From Spinacia oleracea (lineage: Eukaryota > Streptophyta > Magnoliopsida > Caryophyllales > Amaranthaceae), in assembly GCF_020520425.1 (NCBI RefSeq), contig NC_079487.1:42477219-42541218 (forward strand): 64,000 nucleotides of DNA, read 5' to 3'. The notes under the pieces were generated by a model. It searched no databases, had not been told where the DNA came from, and saw only the letters and a program-made list of their open reading frames with translations. Shown here piece by piece: positions 23,098 to 37,144 of the stretch; the first letter of the stretch is position 1; each line of letters begins with the position of its first letter. A program made the position numbers and the translations under genes.

Positions 23098-24440
23098 TGT
23101 AATACCTCGTATTTTTCTGTATTTATAAATATATTTTATTATATTTATAAAGTATTTTGTTATATTTATAAAGTATTTTTATGAATTTAATTCCATTTAA
23201 TGAGAATTAAATGTATTTTATTTTTTAATTAATTTAATTATTAATTAATTACGAAAAACCGTATTTTTATTAAATAAATTCAACGAATTTATTTAATCGG
23301 GATTTGTTGGGTTGTGTTTTGAAAACGAATTTAATTTAATCAAAGCCCAGTTAAAATTCCATGACCAAACCCAACAAGGCTTGCAAGGATTAATTTTAGT
23401 TAAGCCTGAAAGTAAGCCCAACTCAAAACTCCCAAAACCTAGCCCATGTGGGAGAGAAAGACTATAAATATACCCCCTCATTAAACCCTGACAAATTTTC
23501 AGCAATCTCTCTCCTCTCTCCTCTCTCTCCTTTCGTCCCCCCTTTTCTTTCAGCCCAAGGCAAGAGCATTGTGCCGTGTGCCCAGCCTCGTGCGCGCACC
23601 CGCACTCCTCGAGTGCCCAGCCGAGCGCCCTACTCCCTCGCCTCACCTCGCAGCCCGCAGCGCAGCACTCGCGTGCCTGCTGCTGCTGTTGCCTTGCGCT
23701 CCGCGTGCCCTCACCCTCGCCCTTGCCCATCGTCCTCGCCCAGCGCCGTCGCTGCTGTGCCGAGCGCTGCTTGCGTGCGTTGTTGGTGTGCCGCGTGTGT
23801 GTTGTTGTCGTCGTTGCTTCGACGGCCCACACACACAACACATCAATTGTTGTGTGTGTGTGTTGTTGATTGGTGATAATCAAATTGTATACTTTTAAAC
23901 TTTTAATTTTCAGTTTTTAAATTGTTTTAATTATTTAATTGTGATTATTTAGTTGTTTTGGATTAATTAAATTGGTTGAAACGGTTATGAACACTGTGTT
24001 TTAATATTTAGTATTCGAATTGATGAGATTGTTTTTGTTTCAAAAGAATTATAATTTTCAGATTTCAAAGTCAATTAAAGTGTCAATTTTCAAGGCCAAA
24101 CATGGTTTTATTAATAATCTAATAGTAGGATTTTAATTCCGAGTGTTTAATATATTGATTCACATAATTTAATGACGATTTAAATTATGGGAATCAACTT
24201 AAATTTTCAGATTGTTTATAAGCTTTAAAGAGTCGATTTTAATGGTTTTAAAGCTAAAATGTCAATGTTTTTGTGCTAGGACTTGAGTTGACTATTTGAG
24301 ACTATTAATTTAATGAATAACGATTCATTTCTAATTAAACCAAGAGTTTTAGTTTCTTAAATAGTTGCTGGAAATTTAGTAAACATGATTAATAATAAAG
24401 TTTATCCTTTGTGTTTATAGGAGGTGATTTCTAGTGAGTC
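23098..24440 (+). mobile_element. LTR of the TGTAATACCTCG family, left part
   Basis: It starts TGTAATACCTCGTATTTTT like the solo LTR at 48685. A TATAAATA is at 23463-23470, followed by a GC-rich island at 23560-23840 with a (TG)n run. Near its end it aligns with 49640-49680 of the solo LTR, and there it is interrupted by the CACTA transposon. The continuation is at 44185. ACCAC at 23093-23097 may be the left target site. Confidence 0.75.
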
Positions 24441-24470
24441 CACTACAAGAAAATTTAGATACAGAGGCAA
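24441..24470 (+). repeat. CACTA left terminal inverted repeat
   Basis: CACTACAAGAAAA followed by GATACAGAGGCAA. It pairs with 44152-44181; mismatches are at positions 7, 14, 16, 17 and 25. Confidence 0.9.
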
Positions 24471-24474
24471 CACC

Positions 24475-25265
24475 TTGAGGCAATTCAATTTTTATGGCCT
24501 CTAAAAGTGTCTTTTAGCATTAGTTAATTATGCTAGCCTCTAAAAGTTACTTTTAGGGTCGGTGAAATTTATCCTGCCTCTAAAAGTACTTTTTAGCATT
24601 AATAAAATAATGGTTGCCCCTAAAAAGGTTATTTAGCATCAAAAAAAATTAAGTTGCCCCTAAAAAGTACCTTTTAGCATTAATGAAATAACAGCTGCCT
24701 CTAAAACTATTTTTTAGCGTCAATGAAATATACGTTGCCCCTAAAAAGTACTTTTTAGCATTAATGAAATAATGGTTGCCCCTAAAACATATTTTTAGCA
24801 TCAGAAAATAATGGTTGCCTCTATATAAAAAAGAATTAGCATCAGTTAAACTTTAGTTGCCCCTAAAAAGTACTTTTTAGCATTAATGAAATACTGGTTG
24901 CCCCTAAAACATGTTTTTAGCATCAGAAAATAATGGTTGCCCCTATAAAAAAAAATTAGCATCAGTTAAACTTTAGTTGCCCCTAAAAAGTACTTTTTAG
25001 CATTAAAGAAATAATGGTTGCTTCTAAAACATTTTTTTTAGCGTCAGAAAATAATGGTTGTCCCTATAACATTTTTTAGCATCAGTTAAATTGTAGTTGC
25101 CCCTAAAAAGTACTTTAACATTATTAAAATAATGTTTGCCTCAAAATGTTAATTTTTTACATTAGTGAAGTTTAGGTAGCCTCTAAAAGTCTTTTCAACA
25201 ATTATTGAAATTTAGATTGCCCTAAAAGTTGTTTGTAACACTAGTAAAATATAAATTACCATACT
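24475..25265 (+). repeat. CACTA left subterminal repeat array
   Basis: About 19 units of ~40 bp, each opening with GTTGCCCCTAAAA or GTTGCCTCTAAAA and containing TTTTAGCAT. Many carry CTAAAAAGTACTTTTTAG, a perfect 18-bp palindrome. From about 24740 to 25110 three consecutive unit types recur as a ~120-bp higher-order repeat. Such arrays bind the TNPA-type protein in En/Spm elements; the binding here is inferred. Confidence 0.85.
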
Positions 25266-25890
25266 AACTATCTTCTAAATATATGTTGCAAAAGTCTATA
25301 TAGAAAATTCAAGACATGATAATGTTGGGTTCCTCACATTTTAGCTTTAAAACAACTAACAAAACTATATCAAGCTCAACATCCTATTAAATATTGTTAA
25401 ATTATATAAGAGGGTAAGTATAAATATATATATCAAGTTGTGACCTCATGTGACCCGTTATTCTCGAACCATTTACAACCATTAACACGTGACCAATTTA
25501 AACTGATCCATTTACAATCTCAACTCATTTAACCCAACCTGAATCGATTGTAAATTTATTCAAATATTTTATCTCTGCTAAACTCAAACACAAAGCCTAA
25601 TCACAATTTAGCACCAATTTTTCCTTTGAATAAAATATAAGATTTATAGCTTGTTTTTTTTTTCCTTTTTGGGTATATAAGAAATTTTATTAACCAAAAA
25701 ACAAAGTAAAGTTTATACAAGCTCAACCAAACTTAGTCACACAACAAACTAAAGTCTTAATGAAATAAAGTTAGCCTACCAAAGCTAAACGAAGAAAATT
25801 ACAAAACAAAAAAAACCAAAAACTAGCAATCAACTTAGGTCTAAACTAGTTTTTACAAACTGAAAATTTCACGTTTCTTCTATATATGCT
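25266..25890. other. CACTA internal spacer
   Basis: AT-rich, no gene. A tract ending AAATTTTATTAACCAAAA near 25680 may mark the 3' end of the minus-strand segment to its right. Confidence 0.4.
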
Positions 25891-26698
25891 TCAACCATCC
25901 TTTGCAGCACTTTTAGTCCTCGCCGGCAGGTATTTGTGAAGTTGACCCACGTCATAACCCATAGCAGCACCATTGTGCAGAAGGAAGCAGATATATAGAA
26001 CTGAACCAGCAGGTGTGCAAGGACTCAGCCGGCACCCCATCATCAGCACAGTTATGCAGACAAGAATGGGTAATGTTTTGCAAAGCAGTATGCAATAGCT
26101 CAGATAAAGAAAGCAAATCAGCAGAACATAACAAGCCCATCTCAGCATGGACACCCAGACCAGCTGCTGCAACGCTGCATCATCTCTACATACACTAGGA
26201 GATTTAAGTACCACATAACATGTTGACCAGAAGAGTACCTGCTGATATGAGCTGAAAGCTAGAGATCAGACCCGAGATTGTAAAACAAGAGTAGAACTCA
26301 AATGACGATATGAGACTTTCAAAAGCTTGTATAAACCTGTATACTTGGTTGTGTAGGCAGAACATAATCATACAAATATGTGAATGTAAATCTCCACTTA
26401 ATAAATAGTGCTTCTAGTTCACAAAACTAAAGTAATACTCTGTTTAAGTATGTAAAATAGAAAGAAATAAAATTAAAAGCAATCAAGCATCCTACATAAA
26501 GATGAAACAAGACTTAAAGAAATCAAAAGTAAGCGTATAAGATAGCAAACAAAAGATAAAGAAAAAACGACACAAACATAGAAAGTCGATCAACTCTGGT
26601 AACGTTGACCAGAATTAACAGCAAGTAGGCAAGCAGTTATACAAGCAGGCAAGCGTTTGAGAAAAGTAATTATCTAACAAGAGTCTTCGTATTCTTAC

Positions 26699-26771
26699 CT
26701 TACAAACGGTTCATAGATATCCTCGCTTGCCAGTGATTTATCGTGAAACAGCCGGGCCCTTTTGGGGTTTG
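26699..26771 (-). other. Candidate internal exon in captured segment
   Basis: A 73-bp minus-strand segment is bounded by a strong acceptor (TTTCTGCAG) and donor (GTAAGAAT). One frame is open throughout and reads [20 protein letters not shown], which looks like protein rather than random sequence. The upstream 28-bp candidate exon 27531-27558 joins it in the same frame. Family unknown. Confidence 0.45.
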
Positions 26772-27774
26772 CTGCAGAAAGGGAAAAAGTTCAGAAAAAT
26801 AAGCCAACAATAAGTTAAACAAAATCAGATGACTAGATGTATCTGCATTTACCAGTGAGCATTTCATCGATCAAAGAAAGGACATATATAAACTGGTGAA
26901 AGGTTGGACATTTTAGCTACTGACGCCTCCTTCAGATAGTCTCACAGTAATAAGTAGGAAACAACTTATGGTCTATGCTATTTCTTTCTGTCAGAAAGCA
27001 GATTAAGCCGAACATGTTCTGAGAATGAACATATAACAAATTGTTACATTACAACTCAAGGCACCAAACATAATGAGAAACGGACAGTAGTCGAGCACAA
27101 CCAGGGTGGAAGTTGCAGTGCTTTGCTCAGCTAGTGCCATATAAACGCACTTCTAGCAATCGCTTAAAAACGAGAATCCAAACTGTCTTAAAAAGTTAAA
27201 AGCTCTGTTGAAGTAACTAAGATGAAAAAGAACACCAAAGTAAGACACCTATAAAGCATATTGAAACATATTATAAGTACTTGGTCTTAAAATCTCTCTT
27301 GTAGTAACCAAAATTCTAACGAACTACAGATGGCGTAAAGTTAAATTATTCAAGTCAAGCTTCTCATGCAACAAACTGTTTGCAGTTGCAGATAAGGCTA
27401 TAACATCTTAGTATCCGACCCCTGTGTGCTCACAACCAGAAAGAAAATAGTGTAGTGTTTACCATAAAATAAAAGGATAGTTCAACTCAGACATCAGACA
27501 TCAAGTAACCATTGAAGCAAAGAGGCGTACCTGGAAGTCTCGGGGAAGTTGATAACTACTGAATATTATTATTAAGACTAATATCAAGAGTTTAATATCA
27601 AGACTTTCAGAAGAAATATTAGACTAATATTCTTTTGTATTGAGTCATGTTGCATGAATATTAGTTTTTGGCTTTGCTGGTGAATATTAGTCTTTTGCAA
27701 AGACAGCAGAATTTTAAACGCAAACTGGTTTCAAAAGAAAAAGAAAATATTAAACGCAAGACAGCAGAATTTTC

Positions 27775-28411
27775 CTTTTGAATCCAGTTTCTCATGTTGC
27801 ATAAAACCTTAATTTATCTACACTCTTTATCAATATAAAGGAAATTATACCATCAAAAGGATTGGCAATAAACCAAGTCTGGTTATCAGACTGAATGTCC
27901 AATAGAAGGAGTTACCTCAGCAATGCAGAGGTCCCTAAGAAAAGCTGCAATGGCACACACTGCATAAGAATCGCAGTAGAATAAGCAGATAAATATATAA
28001 AGCAGAACAACAGTTGCAATAGACCAAAATAGTGATTAATGAAGCCAGTTTTATTCAATTTCCATCTCTTTTATTTCATCTATCATTACAAATAATTCAC
28101 AGGCTAACATCTAAGCTGAAGACTAAATGTCAGACCATCATCGGTAGTTGAATCATCTCAGACCTGACACGGTCCTCTTCTCAAACGGTTCTGAATCCAT
28201 CTTGTTCAAAAATTCAGTCGCAAAATTCAGTCGTGTATAAACAAAGTAAGCACGTAGTTTTTCCATTGTCGAAAAACCAACTTGCAAATGACAATAAACC
28301 AAGATAAAGATAACAACTTGCAAATATTGAACGCAAAGATACCATAATTTTCCTTTTGAATCCAGTTTCTCATGTTGCATGAAATCCTAATTTATCTACA
28401 CTCTTTATCAG
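27775..28411. repeat. Duplicated ~60-bp segment within captured region
   Basis: The segment TTTTGAATCCAGTTTCTC ... ACACTCTTTATCA occurs at 27775-27832 and again at about 28353-28410 in direct orientation with few changes. Part of the intervening sequence is also similar (AAACGCAAGA/GAACGCAAAG). Confidence 0.7.
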
Positions 28412-29220
28412 TATCCGGCTGCAAACCATTAAAAAATTAGAACAAATGTGAGAGAGAGCAGAAGCAACCAAACCCAAAAACAAGGACATAATTTCAATCT
28501 CTACCTGTTTCAAGAAAGAGTATGTTCTTCCTTGCTTCGTTTTCTCTTCATCGATATTTGGTGAGCTTCAACTGAGAAAATTTTCCTTTTACAAGTCAAT
28601 TACTTTAGAGTTTCAGATTCAAGTTGAGCCTTCAAAAACAGGGAACTTCTTTCAGATTTAGTACAATGAAGTTCATGAAGAAATCATAAGCAAAAACCTA
28701 TAGTTTGAAATTCAAATGGACTAAATCAGTAAATAGCTTCAAATACTAGTCCTTGTCAAGTTTCTGATTCAGCACTAAAAGAGGTAAAGAGAAGTAAAGT
28801 GAATCTGATTGAAATCGCGGAATAACAACCCTACGCCATCCCTATGAAACAGGAAAATTGGATCATTTTAGTAATCAAAATCGCAATTAAAAACACTGAA
28901 ACGAATAATATCTGAAACCCTAACGTCAACAATTGAAATTCGTTGAACTAGTCGAAAAAAATTTGAGCCCTAAATTTAGCAATCAACATAGCAAAAATCG
29001 AAACAAAATATCATACATATTACGTACGTACCTAGAAAATTGAAATGGGGGTAATCCCAAAGAAGGTGAAGAGCTTTGCAGGAACAGCGAAAATCAACCA
29101 ATTTGAAGAAGATGAAGTCGCACTATAGAGGATTTGCAAGAGCGGAGAGAAACTGAATGAAGAGATAAAACTTATGAAGAGTAGTATTATGAGAGGTTGC
29201 AGCGGCAAAACGAATGCAGA

Positions 29221-31126
29221 ATAGCGGGCTCTGACTTTTTTTTATTTTTGCAGAATAGCGGGCTCCTGAAATTTTCACTTATCGTATCCCCGCCAATTAG
29301 AAGAAAAATTTTAATAGGCTTGTTAAATTGGGAAAGGTGAGGGACAGAGGGAGCCATTGGGCGGGGTTATGAAAATTTTAATCTCCCGCCTAATGAATTT
29401 TAGATCAATAATATTGCTTAATAATATTGCTTAAACTCAATTTCGTACAATTTATTAATATTTTGTAATATGTATAATAAATTTATTATAACTCCTTGCA
29501 CACGTAATATGTATAATATATTTATTAACTCCGAATAAATTTTGCCTAAGAAAAAATTGATGGATAAGTATTATAAAAGGTTATATAGTTATATTTATAC
29601 ATTATTAATATTTTGAAATAATAATATTTATTATAATTTTAAAAAATAGATAACTTTTAAGCATTTTAAGTTAACTTTTACGACGATATATAATAATTAT
29701 TGTACACCATCTTTAAATAACAATTTACGTCTTGCTTAAATATTCAATGTATATTGTTCTGCCTCTCATGGCAAGAAAATCTGGTGAAAACAAATTTTGT
29801 CTATCTTAGTAAAAAGTGAATGTGCGGTAGGTCATTCTGATATATGTGAATGTATAGCATAAAAAACAAATATTATTCAGTTAGCTAGCTCTTCATATGA
29901 TAAGGTGTAATCAACAGAGAGCCAGGGACAACCTTTTCCCCGCAAAACATTGGCACAGAATAATACACACCAAAACAGCAGTGCGCAAACCTCAAAACTA
30001 GCAGAATCACAGTAAGCTACATTGTTTAATCTTTTAGGAATGGAATGAGTATGTATTTCATATCAAATAACAATTGTTATTATTATTGTTGTTGTTGGTG
30101 TTGTTGTTGTTAGTAGTGGTGGTGTAATTGTGATGCGAATGTTGTTTGAGCCATAATAATAAATAAACAAAAATATTAACAAAGTATTTCAATTCACATA
30201 ACCAAATTTGTCCATATAAAAAGCGGTCATGTCCAAATTAGCACCAGTTCTTTAAATGGACATGTTCCACACAAAATATATTGTGGACTATGCCTAAAAT
30301 CGTAATTCTAACAAGTTGTTTCAAGATCAACCAAAAAATCTAAACGGAAAATCAATCAGCTCGTATTCTATCACGGTATTATCTGTAATTTGTGCTTGAA
30401 CGGAAAATTGACAAGGATTTCCCAGTTTTTCAGTATTATCTGTAATTTGTGCTTAAACTTGTTTCGTTCATTCTTTATTTGAGTACGGTAATTTTTTGTC
30501 TCTACTAAGTCGACTGATTGAATTTCTTTTGGGAATTGGTTATGTATGCTTGATTGATTATGTTTATGCTCTGAATATGTTGAAAATAATAGAGGTTACT
30601 CGTTTGCTATTACGCTACAAAATTTGGTAGATGACAAAATATTGAGGCATTTAAGCATCCATTTTCTTTAATTTGCTCAACTAACTAGGTTTATGCAAAC
30701 CTTTTCTAAATCTTTGAGTTTATTATCTACAGGCCTGTGCAATTATTTTTTACTGGAATTGAGAAGCACACGTACCAAATTCAGCTATTGATTTATTTGT
30801 CGTCTATATGACCAGTACAAATGTTTACTCTGTCACATTGTAGGAATCGAGTATATTAATTTCTTGCTGGAGATAAGGGTTGTTCAACTAAGTGGATTGC
30901 AGAGGATGCTTAGAGTTAGAAAAATAACACTTGGGTACGTACTCAAGTTGCATATTTATATTTATCCAATAAAGACCTTGATTGGTGCAACTCGAGGGCT
31001 TGTCATTGATGTATTGTTGAGCAGACTAGCTCAAGTTACTCATGTTACACAAGAGATATAGTGTGCACAAAAGTAAAAGGTAAACCTAGCTTGCTCGTGC
31101 TACTTATGTATGTGCTATTATGCATA
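29221..31126. other. CACTA internal AT-rich spacer
   Basis: No coding region was recognised. GCAGAATAGCGGGCTC occurs twice 36 bp apart at 29216 and 29252. A (GTT)n/(TTA)n microsatellite tract lies at 30076-30125. Confidence 0.5.
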
Positions 31127-32018
<892 letters not shown>

Positions 32019-32019
32019 A

Positions 32020-32095
32020 AAATATACGCAGCAGGTGTCGAACCCAGGTTACACTGCTACAAATGGGTGTAGTTAACCAATGGGACAAAGTAAGT
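32020..32095 (-). mobile_element. Possible SINE fragment
   Basis: On the minus strand TTGGTTAACTACACC is followed by GGGTTCGACACC, a near B box, and then an A/T-rich tail. A TCGAACCTGGGTCGGAG remnant at 31375 may be a related piece. Weak call. Confidence 0.3.
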
Positions 32096-32532
32096 ATTGT
32101 GATTATTTTGTAATCGTTTGAAAATTAACCTTTCGCCTATGTTCTTATTTTGACGCAAAACCTTTAATTCGTCCATCTTCTTGATTGGAACTGAACTTTC
32201 CTCTTTTGTTCATCCGCGATTCTCGTTGTTCTTGTTGGAATATTATTTTATTTTTTTTAAGCAAATTCCTTATTCTGCTGGATTTCTTAAAATCGATTTG
32301 GAATTTTTTAATTTTCAACAATTGTTCCCTCCAAAAATAATCCCGCAATATGTGGGATATAGAAACTACAATTAGGGTTTTTTTTTTCTTTTCTCTGGGA
32401 TATAGAAACTACAACAAAATCGACTGGTTCCTTAGAGAGAATAACTGTTGACGATTAAAAACTTCCATCTCGATTTTGTGGACTTCGGAACTGAGTGACG
32501 GATTCGACTTGCTTGCACGAATTCAGGTATTT

Positions 32533-32850
32533 GCAGTAATTTCCATTATTTTTTCGTGAATTCGAGTTGGTTCCATAGCAGTGCAGTAATTTCCATTATT
32601 TTTTTCGTGAATTCGAGTTGGTTCCATAGCATTGCAGTAATTTCCATGATTTTTTCGTGAATTCCAGTTTGAACTAAAATCGACTGGTTCCTTAGCAGTG
32701 CGTTAATATCCATTATTTTTTCGTGTATTCGAGTTGGAACTAATGCAATTGATGTAATCTTCCATTAATTTTACGTATTCTTTGTGTTAATTTGTGAATT
32801 CGAGTTGGAATTATTGCAATTGATTATGCTTTGAATTCGAGTTGTAATTT
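32533..32850 (+). repeat. ~50-bp tandem repeats upstream of transposase
   Basis: Units starting GCAGTAATTTCCATTATTTT and ending GAGTTGGTTCCATAGC recur at 32533, 32583 and 32634, then more degenerate units follow to about 32850. They lie in the probable 5'-UTR intron of the transposase gene (donor CAG/GTATTT at 32526; acceptor AAATAG at 33311). Confidence 0.75.
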
Positions 32851-33317
32851 TTGCAATTGATTATTTGTGAAATTAATTTTACTGGACTTTGTGTTGATTT
32901 GTTAATGGAATTAGAAACTGTGACCAGGAATGAACTCAAACATACCCATTGGATTTTTTTAAAAAAAACTAAAGTTTACTTAGAACTATACTATAATAAT
33001 CAGTCAGATGATTTTGGGTATTACTGTATCAGTGAAGATTTTCTGGTGTTTATGATTTGATGCATAATAAGGTTGAATTATCTAGTATGTTGTTGATATT
33101 CTTGCTAAGATGTTTTTTTAATTTATCAAACTAAGCTTATAATGTCTTAGTTGTTTGTTGAGATGTTTTTTTTCATGATATTTGGTTCTCGGTTGATTTT
33201 AAATTGCTACTTGGTTGATCACATGTAGTGTGTTGTATATATGATTTCCACTTATGAGCTATAATTACCTTATTTTTCTTGTTTTTTATTTATTCTATGA
33301 TAATTAAATAGGACATT

Positions 33318-36300
33318 ATGGAGTCAAAGAGTCGTGAGTGGATGCAGTGCAAAAAAAATGACCCTAGGTATAAGATTGGTGTGAAACAATTTATAGAATT
33401 TGCTTTTTCACAAAAAAATGTCAAAGATGTGGTGCCTTGTCCATGTGTGAAATGCAACAACGAAAGGAGAAAATGTAGAGATGAAATAGAGTTGGATTTG
33501 CTTAAATTTGGAATTGTTAAGAGTTATACACGCTGGTTGCGGCATGGGGAAAGCATCATTGATCAGACAACTCATAACAATATCATAAACGAGTCAAATG
33601 AATTCCAGGAGCATGAGCATGATGAAATGTTAGATATGCTACATGAGGCATTTGGAGTACCGATAGAAAATTATGTTGAGGGAGAGAGAAATAAAGTGAG
33701 TGAAGGTGGAGATCCTAAAGATGCAGCAGAAGCTTTTTACAAATTGATGGGTGATCTTGAGTTGGAGCTATATCCTGGGTGTAAGCAATTCTCTAAGTTG
33801 TCCTTCTTAGTTAAGTTATTTCACATAAAGTGCTTAACTGGAATATCCGACAAAAGTTTGGAAATGGTTCTTAACCTATTCAAAGAAGCATTACCTAAGG
33901 ATAACACTTTGCCGGAATCTTATTATGAAGCTGAAAAGATCATAAAGAACTTGTCGCTTAAGTCCATTAAGATTGACGCATGTCCTAATAACTGCATCTT
34001 ATTTTGGAAGGAGCATGCCGATGCAAATGAATGTGTAAAGTGTCATTCTTCTAGATGGAAAAAGAATGAACCAAGTAGCGAATCTTCTACCTCACAATCT
34101 AAGCCTAAGAAGATTCCTAGCAAGACAATGCGTTATTTTCCGTTGATCCCTAGGCTTCAAAGAATTTTCATGTCAACCAAAACCGCTGCAAGTATGAGAT
34201 GGCATAGCGATGAACGTGTTGATGATCCTGATGGAGTAATGAGACATCCAGCGGACTCCAAAGCTTGGAAATCGTTTGATGAACAATATCCAACATTTGC
34301 CTCCGAGCCTCGAAATGTTCGCTTCGGTTTAGCAAGTGATGGGTTTAGCCCCTTTAGAAATGGACATATTCCCCACAGTACATGGCCGGTAGTTCTTATC
34401 CCGTATAATTTGCCTCCATGGCTTTGCATGAAGCAACAATCTTTCATTCTCTCTATGCTTATCCCAGGTCCTAAGGGGCCCAAAGATAAAATTGATGTTT
34501 ACTTGCAACCTCTAATAGAGGAGTTGAAGTTGCTTTGGGAAGTTGGTGTTGAAACATACGATGCCTCAAAAAAAGAGAATTTTAGAATGTTTGCTTCTTT
34601 GCTGTGGACTATAAGTGATTATCCTGCATATGGTGATCTATCTGGTTGGAGTACTGGCGGAGCTGTTGGTTGTCCTTCTTGTAACAGTGATACTTGTTCT
34701 AGGTGGTTGTCAAATGGGGGAAAACATTGTTATATGGGTCATCGTAGATTTTTACCTATGAGTCATATGTGGAGGTATGATGGAAGTACTTTTGATGGGA
34801 AGCAAGAGTTGAGACCAAAACCTAAGCAGTTATCTGGTGAGGAACTGCTACAACAGGTTAATGATGAACAAGCTTCTTCAAAACATACTTCAAAAAAGAG
34901 GCGACGCACAAAGAAGAAGCAAAAGGCAACAAAATTATGGCGAAAGAAAAGCATTTTCTTTGAATTGCCATATTGGAGTAGTCTTTTGATACGCCATAAT
35001 TTGGATGTGATGCACATTGAAAAAAACGTATGTGAAACTTTACTTGGGACATTGCTAGATATTGAAGGGAAAAGTAAGGATAATATGAAAGCACGTTTAG
35101 ATTTGGAGGAAATGAACATTAGAAAGTCATTGCATCCTATAAGAGATCCTAATAATCCAACAGAGATCCCAAAAGAGTTCCCACCAGCTCCTTTTACCTT
35201 ATCTTTGGAGCAAAAGAGGAATCTGTGTAACTTTTTGACTAGTGTGAAATTTCCGGATGGGTATGCTTCGAATATTTCACGAAATTCCTCACTTAAAGAG
35301 CGTAAACTCTCTGGGTTGAAAATTCACGATTATCATGTTATCTTGGAGCATCTATTGCCTCTTGCCATACGTGACTTGCCCGTATCATTGTCCGCTCCAC
35401 TTATTAAGTTGAGCGAATTTTTTAGAGAGTTATGCTCTAAAGCATTGAAGATTGACGAGTTAGAGAAACTCGAAGAGCAAATTGGTGTTACCCTTTGTGA
35501 GTTGGAACGAATTTTCCCACCATCATTTTTTGTGATTATGATGCACTTACCCGTACACCTTGCAAGTGAGGCTTTGATTGCCGGGCCAGTTCAGTATCGA
35601 TGGATGTACCCTATTGAAAGGTATGCGAAGTTATGTTATTTGGTATTTTTTTTTTTTTGGTTGATAATAGTAAAATACTTACTAGTGTTTCTACGTACTT
35701 AACAGATATCTTAGCAAACTAAAAGGGTATGTACGCAATAAAGGTCACCCGGAGGGATCAATGGAAGAAGGTTATCTTTTAGAGGAGTGCTTGACATTTT
35801 GTTCAAGATATATGGATGATGTAGAAACAAAATTCAACAAGCAAGATAGAATTTATGATGATGATGGTGATGATGATATTAGTTCAACTGACTGCCTTCC
35901 TATATTCGGGATAAGAGGTAGAGCATTTGGGAAGGAAAATCCTCGTTTACTTAGTACAAAGGAATGGGAAGAAATTCACTATTATGTGTTGAACAATTGT
36001 GAAGAAGTGCAACCATTCATCGAGTAAGTTTGTAGTTTGTGTTCCATTCTATATACTCTCCGTTTTATGGTAAAATTGTATAACTTTTTCGAAATATTAT
36101 CATAGTGAGTACAATCGCGATGCGACAAATGCCACGGGGATGGTTTCTTCACGTAAAAGAAAATTCATTCAATGGTTTAGAGATCAAGTAAGAATTTTAA
36201 AATAACGAAATCCTTTTTTAATAGTTTCTTTTTATAATTGTAGCAATCCTCTAAAACCTATATTTTGTTTATTTATAGGTCACAACATTGTCTAAGAGAA

Positions 36301-36773
36301 AACATCCAAGTGCTACCAATAATTTAATATCATTAGCACAAGGTCCAGATCGTGCGGTGGTGTCTGTCAATGGATACATGGTTAATGGGTCGATGTATCG
36401 CACTAAGAACAGTGAAAGGGAGAGAGAAACACAAAATAGCGGCGTTGTTGTGAAGGGAGAAAGTGGAGCTTCAAATCTAGAATATTACGGCCTTTTGCAA
36501 GAAATCATAGAAGTTCAATATATTGGAGGAAATCGGGTCATTTTGTTCAAATGCGATTGGTGGGATGTTCATACCCAAGGCCAAGGGATCATTACAGATT
36601 CTTTTGAGTTTGTAAGCGTCAATACCTCAAAAGTGTTGGCTAATGATCCTTACATTTTAGCTTCTCAAGCTCAACAAGTGTTTTATGTCGATGATGTTGT
36701 GAAGCCCAATTGGAAGGTTGTAGTTAAGACTACACCAAGAAACTCCTATGATGTCCCGGAGCTAAATGAATAG
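33318..36773 (+). CDS. CACTA transposase (tnp2 family), 4 exons
   Basis: Exons 33318-35620, 35706-36023, 36106-36187 and 36279-36773 join in frame at GT...AG introns to give 1065 residues with no stop. Residues 5-80 form the transposase-associated domain with PCPCVKCN and WLRHGE. The tnp2 domain covers roughly 220-600, including FGLASDGFSPF (336-346), DYPAYGDLSGWSTGG (434-448) and HNLDVMHIEKNV (560-571); D341, D440, D563 and E568 are candidate acidic residues. A basic KKRRRTKKK stretch (526-534) may be a nuclear signal. After the first intron YLSKLKGYVRNK and EECLTFCSRYM mark DUF4218, and the last exon is DUF4216-like. It catalyses excision and integration by binding TIRs. ATG 33318 lies 7 bp after a splice acceptor, implying a 5'-UTR intron. 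Confidence 0.92.
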
Positions 36774-37144
36774 AACGAAGCTGATTATATGCTCGATAAA
36801 TATTTTCCTATTACTCATTTTCATTGTTATGTTATAAATTATGAACTTCAATTGTGTTTCAATTTAAGCTTTCTACATTGAATATATTTGTGTTAGTAAA
36901 TTGCTCTTTTGTCTTGCCTTTTACCACGCCGTTTACGTTAAGAGTGACTGATTAGATTGTTTGATGAATTTGTTTGCCAACTTCTCTTGCCACCATAATA
37001 AAATTCTTCACGTGTTTGATAAGATGCAGTCTTCTGCCTACATTTTCATTAATGCAGACACAATGTTATGATTTTATTTTAAATTTGATGTATAATAATT
37101 GTATTCATTCTAACAACATCTTTTTTTTTTCTCTTAGCACTAAA
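36774..37144. other. Spacer between the two CACTA genes
   Basis: AT-rich 3' UTR of the transposase and 5' leader of the second gene. A polypyrimidine tract and CTTAG acceptor at about 37138 suggest that the second gene also has a 5'-UTR intron or is spliced from a common transcript, as En/Spm tnpA and tnpD are. Confidence 0.5.

Larger units (their letters stand above)
25891..29220 (-). other. Minus-strand exon-like segments, possible captured host gene
   Basis: Read on the minus strand this region shows several good splice pairs. An unusually GC-balanced 5'-UTR-like stretch (29215 to 29032) ends at TTTCTAG/GTACGTACGT. Further donors are CTTGAAACAG/GTAGAG near 28512, GCTGAG/GTAACT near 27914, CTTCCAG/GTACGC at 27531/27530 and TTTGTAAG/GTAAGAAT at 26699. 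Composition differs from the AT-rich CACTA spacer. No protein family was recognised. CACTA elements are known to pick up host-gene pieces, so a captured, partly degraded gene is the favoured reading; a host lncRNA-like gene is the alternative. Confidence 0.45.

Noticed and set aside
23293-23883. 196-codon minus-strand frame
   Set aside because: It lies in the GC island of an LTR; both strands are open and the residues are biased. It is explained by the LTR.
24475-25265. CRISPR-like array
   Set aside because: Units are directly adjacent diverged repeats without unique spacers, at the end of a CACTA element; plant nuclear DNA.
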